From Planctomycetota bacterium (GTDB lineage Bacteria; Planctomycetota; UBA1135; UBA2386): 51,527 nucleotides of DNA. A model generated the notes under the pieces. It ran no database searches and was not told where the DNA came from. It saw only the letters and a list, made by a program, of their open reading frames with translations. A program made the translations under genes and the position numbers. The DNA lies in contig JALORC010000042.1 in NCBI GenBank assembly GCA_025459175.1, forward strand, positions 1 through 51,527. The letters run 5' to 3'. Within the stretch, counting starts at the first letter, position 1. Each line of letters begins with the position of its first letter. Of this stretch, positions 50,600 to 51,527 are shown one piece after another.

Positions 50600-51205
50600 A
50601 TGAGCGAGGCGCCGCTCGTCGGTGTGCTGGCGCTGCAGGGCGACTTCGTCGATCACGAAGTGGCGCTGCAGCGGGCCGGCTTGCGCACGCGTCAGGTGCG
50701 TTCGCCAGCACAGCTCGACGGCCTGCACGGTCTGGTGCTGCCTGGTGGCGAGAGCACGACGATGCTGACCTTGCTCGGCGTCGAAGGGCTCTGGGAGCCG
50801 CTCGGCAGTACCTTGCGCAGCGGTCTGCCGGTGTTCGCGACCTGTGCTGGCATGATCCTGCTGGCCGAACGCGTCGAGAATCCGAGCCAGCGCAGCTACG
50901 GGCTGCTGCCGATCACCGTGGTGCGCAACGGCTACGGGCGGCAGTTCCACAGTGGCACGTTCGCGCTCGAGTCCAAGGTGTTGCCGCCGGGCACGACCGG
51001 CACGTTCATCCGCGCGCCGCGCATCACTGCGGTGGGTGCTGGTTGCGAGGTGCTGGCGCGGCGCGGTGCCGATGCGGTGCTGGTGCAGTGCGGCTCGATC
51101 CTGGCCGCGTGCTTCCATCCCGAGCTGCAGCCGGAGCTGCACCCGGTCGTCGAACGCTTCGCGGCGAGTGTTCGGCGTCACGCAGGCGCCGTCGTGAGGA
51201 GCTGA
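50600..51205 (+). CDS. pdxT: Pyridoxal 5-phosphate synthase glutaminase subunit PdxT
   Basis: The 201-aa class I glutaminase supplies ammonia to PdxS. The motifs are [49 protein letters not shown] with the nucleophilic Cys, and [10 protein letters not shown] with the His-x-Glu of the triad. The length is normal. ATG 50600 ([15 protein letters not shown]) has TGAGG a few bases upstream and is 4 nt after the pdxS stop, so both are translated together. A GNAT gene begins 1 nt after its stop. Confidence 0.96.
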   Translation: MSEAPLVGVLALQGDFVDHEVALQRAGLRTRQVRSPAQLDGLHGLVLPGGESTTMLTLLGVEGLWEPLGSTLRSGLPVFATCAGMILLAERVENPSQRSYGLLPITVVRNGYGRQFHSGTFALESKVLPPGTTGTFIRAPRITAVGAGCEVLARRGADAVLVQCGSILAACFHPELQPELHPVVERFAASVRRHAGAVVRS

Positions 51206-51206
51206 C

Positions 51207-51527
51207 ATGACGATCCGCTATGCGATGGAGCCCGAGCTGTCGGTCGACGAGTTCATCGATGTGCTGCGCCGCAGCACGTTGGCCGAACGGCGCCCGGTCG
51301 ACGACCGCGAACGCATCGCCGGCATGTTGGAGAATGCGGGCTTGATCGTGACTGCGCGCGACGAGCAGGGCCTGTTGGTCGGGGTGTCGCGCGCGATCAG
51401 TGACTATCACTATTGCACGTACCTGTCGGATCTGGCCGTCGACCGCGCGTTCCAGCGGCGCGGCATCGGCAAGGAGCTGGTGCTGCGCACGCATGCCGCT
51501 GGTGGCTTCCACACGTCGCTGATCCTG
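51207..51527 (+). CDS. GNAT-family N-acetyltransferase, truncated by window end
   Basis: The first 107 codons are present. The sequence [20 protein letters not shown] starts the fold, and [20 protein letters not shown] contains the acetyl-CoA binding Q/RxxGxG/A loop (QRRGIGKE). GNAT enzymes transfer an acetyl group to amines; the acceptor is unknown. GAGGAG lies 5 nt before the ATG. With one base between it and the pdxT stop, it is probably the last visible gene of the pdx operon. Confidence 0.88.
   Translation, partial: MTIRYAMEPELSVDEFIDVLRRSTLAERRPVDDRERIAGMLENAGLIVTARDEQGLLVGVSRAISDYHYCTYLSDLAVDRAFQRRGIGKELVLRTHAAGGFHTSLIL

Overview
The window is about 51.5 kb of very GC-rich bacterial chromosome, with no phage, IS element, CRISPR array, rRNA or tRNA that I could see. 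The gene content suggests a Planctomycetota bacterium, probably one of the deep-branching, very high-GC lineages. Evidence: a family of secreted proteins with LGAGC-type cores and a PTAVLGVxxLGxSDPGL-type C-terminus; a Hanks-type Ser/Thr kinase with an extracytoplasmic tail; a signal peptidase I carrying a large insert; carboxypeptidase-regulatory-like, PKD and DNRLRE modules; and several lipoproteins and beta-barrels implying a Gram-negative type envelope. The taxonomic call is inference from families, not a search result.

Layout. 1-2.7 kb: start of an unknown minus-strand gene, a 419-bp gap with a G-quadruplex motif, a membrane coiled-coil protein, a TIM-barrel sugar isomerase, a small Cys-containing protein and a lone Hpt protein. 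2.7-9 kb: LeuA-like synthase divergent from aspartate kinase; the kinase heads a tightly packed run (signal peptidase I, CPBP protease, DOMON/pseudo-MBL protein). 9-13.8 kb: AT-hook protein, class IV aminotransferase divergent from purF, DUF4239 membrane protein, Dpm1-like glycosyltransferase. 13.9-18.5 kb: three related secreted proteins. 18.5-20.5 kb: pyrE overlapping a nucleotidyltransferase-nitroreductase fusion. 20.5-34.7 kb: a minus-strand block of envelope proteins, zinc metallopeptidase, GT-C and GT2 glycosyltransferases, ABC-F ATPase, DUF4097 protein and a 1274-aa di-heme/PKD/DNRLRE lipoprotein. 34.9-39 kb: a MORN-like/peroxiredoxin-like lipoprotein translationally coupled to a Ser/Thr kinase. 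39-46.1 kb: three outer-membrane barrel candidates, S41 protease lipoprotein, copper-radical oxidase lipoprotein and NhaD-type transporter. 46.2-51.5 kb: DinB-fold protein, PstS-like lipoprotein, then pdxR-pdxS-pdxT and a truncated GNAT gene.

How the parts work together. Metabolic genes cover aspartate-family and branched-chain amino acids, purine (purF) and pyrimidine (pyrE) synthesis and PLP synthesis. The pdx cluster has a MocR regulator whose promoter carries two near-identical palindromes placed around a TTGACA -35 box. Most other genes serve the cell envelope and surface.

The most striking genome-wide signal is expression architecture. At least eleven genes have a TANNNT-like -10 hexamer ending only 6-11 nt before the start codon and no Shine-Dalgarno sequence, which implies leaderless mRNAs. 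In the 31-bp gap between the aminotransferase and purF genes two such -10 boxes overlap head to head. Other genes here (nt 69, 2709, 39758, 47908, 51207) have good Shine-Dalgarno sites, so both initiation modes appear to coexist.
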